7,567 bases of DNA from Nitrospinaceae bacterium (lineage in GTDB: Bacteria > Nitrospinota > Nitrospinia > Nitrospinales > Nitrospinaceae), in the NCBI GenBank assembly GCA_029261615.1, contig JAJDAX010000263.1:1-7567 (forward strand), given 5' to 3'. The position numbers and the translations under genes were made by a program. Positions within the stretch are counted from its first letter, which is position 1. Each line of letters starts with the position of its first letter. Under the pieces are notes generated by a model. The model saw nothing but the letters and a program-made list of their open reading frames with translations. It did not search any database and was not told the DNA's origin. Positions 7,310 through 7,567 of this stretch are shown here, piece after piece.

Positions 7310-7567
7310 CTATCCATATACTGAATCTCTGGCTTCACCTTCTGGCCGGGATTTCCATCTCCTGTGAATCCACATCCACGGCTCCGGCTGTTGACGAATG
7401 ACCCACTCTAAATGTTGAAGGCAGCTTTGAGTCCAGGCCACAACATCTTCATCCTTGTTGCCTGTTTTCTTTAATTGCAGCTCCGGTCCATAAACGATTC
7501 GGTATTTTCCCTCACCAGTTGGAAAACAAAACATGGGCAGGATCGGTGTGCCGTGCTTGTAACTCAG
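7310..7567 (-). CDS. LpxL/HtrB-type lipid A acyltransferase, C-terminal part
   Basis: This gene enters from the right edge; only its last 85 codons and the TAG stop are inside. The product resembles the C-terminal end of the inner-membrane acyltransferases that add secondary fatty acyl chains to Kdo-lipid A. The visible part reads YKHGTPILPMFCFP, then KYRIVYGPEL, and near the end the family's hallmark PEPWMWIHRRWKSRP. The catalytic His-x4-Asp/Glu motif belongs to the N-terminal half and lies outside the window, so activity and substrate (LpxL- or LpxM-like) cannot be judged. An internal ATG at 7532-7534 is not the true start, since the family's homology continues upstream of it to the window edge. 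Its presence indicates an outer membrane with lipid A. It is convergent with fliA and likely unrelated to flagella. Confidence 0.88.
   Translation of the reverse strand: MSYKHGTPILPMFCFPTGEGKYRIVYGPELQLKKTGNKDEDVVAWTQSCLQHLEWVIRQQPEPWMWIHRRWKSRPEGEARDSVYG

Noticed and set aside
7310..7534. Minus-strand ATG at 7532-7534 as the start of a short complete gene
   Set aside because: The same frame continues to the window edge with residues typical of the acyltransferase family, so this is an internal Met of a larger gene.

Overview
The window is a stretch of a flagellar biosynthesis locus from a Gram-negative bacterium. Seven complete genes lie on the + strand: fliR, flhB, flhA, flhF, flhG, a small unnamed membrane-protein gene, and a FliA-type sigma factor gene. 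The first bases are the last codons of what is very probably fliQ. A convergent minus-strand gene that runs off the right edge encodes the C-terminal part of an LpxL/HtrB-type lipid A acyltransferase, which is the main reason to infer an outer membrane. The order fliQ-fliR-flhB-flhA-flhF-flhG-(orf)-fliA and the moderate base composition fit Desulfobacterota, Nitrospinota, Nitrospirota or relatives with polar flagella. This lineage assignment is inference from gene order and cannot be settled from the window.

Layout: 1-1904 holds the end of fliQ, fliR and flhB, three parts of the flagellar type III export gate, tightly packed. From 1905 to 2170 there is a 266-base gap without a gene. It holds a well-spaced sigma-54-like promoter (1987-2002) and a leader of about 157 bases before flhA. 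From 2171 to 7283 flhA, flhF, flhG, the small gene and fliA follow with overlaps or very short gaps (11-base overlap, 26-base gap, 4-base ATGA overlap, 14-base gap), so they look like one transcription unit. At 7284-7309 there is a short convergent gap with no visible hairpin terminator, followed by the acyltransferase gene on the other strand.

How they work together: FliQ, FliR, FlhB and FlhA form the inner-membrane export gate. FlhB also switches substrate class after self-cleavage at NPTH. FlhF (SRP-type GTPase) and FlhG (MinD-type ATPase) set where and how many flagella are built. FliA directs late flagellar genes once the hook-basal body is finished. The sigma-54-like site ahead of flhA suggests a regulatory hierarchy in which a sigma-54 tier makes the export gate, the placement proteins and FliA.

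Most of the region is ordinary and well conserved. The points worth a second look are the 86-residue two-helix membrane protein encoded between flhG and fliA, the promoter and long leader ahead of flhA, and small departures from consensus motifs in FlhG and FlhF. I found no mobile element, CRISPR array, tRNA or rRNA.
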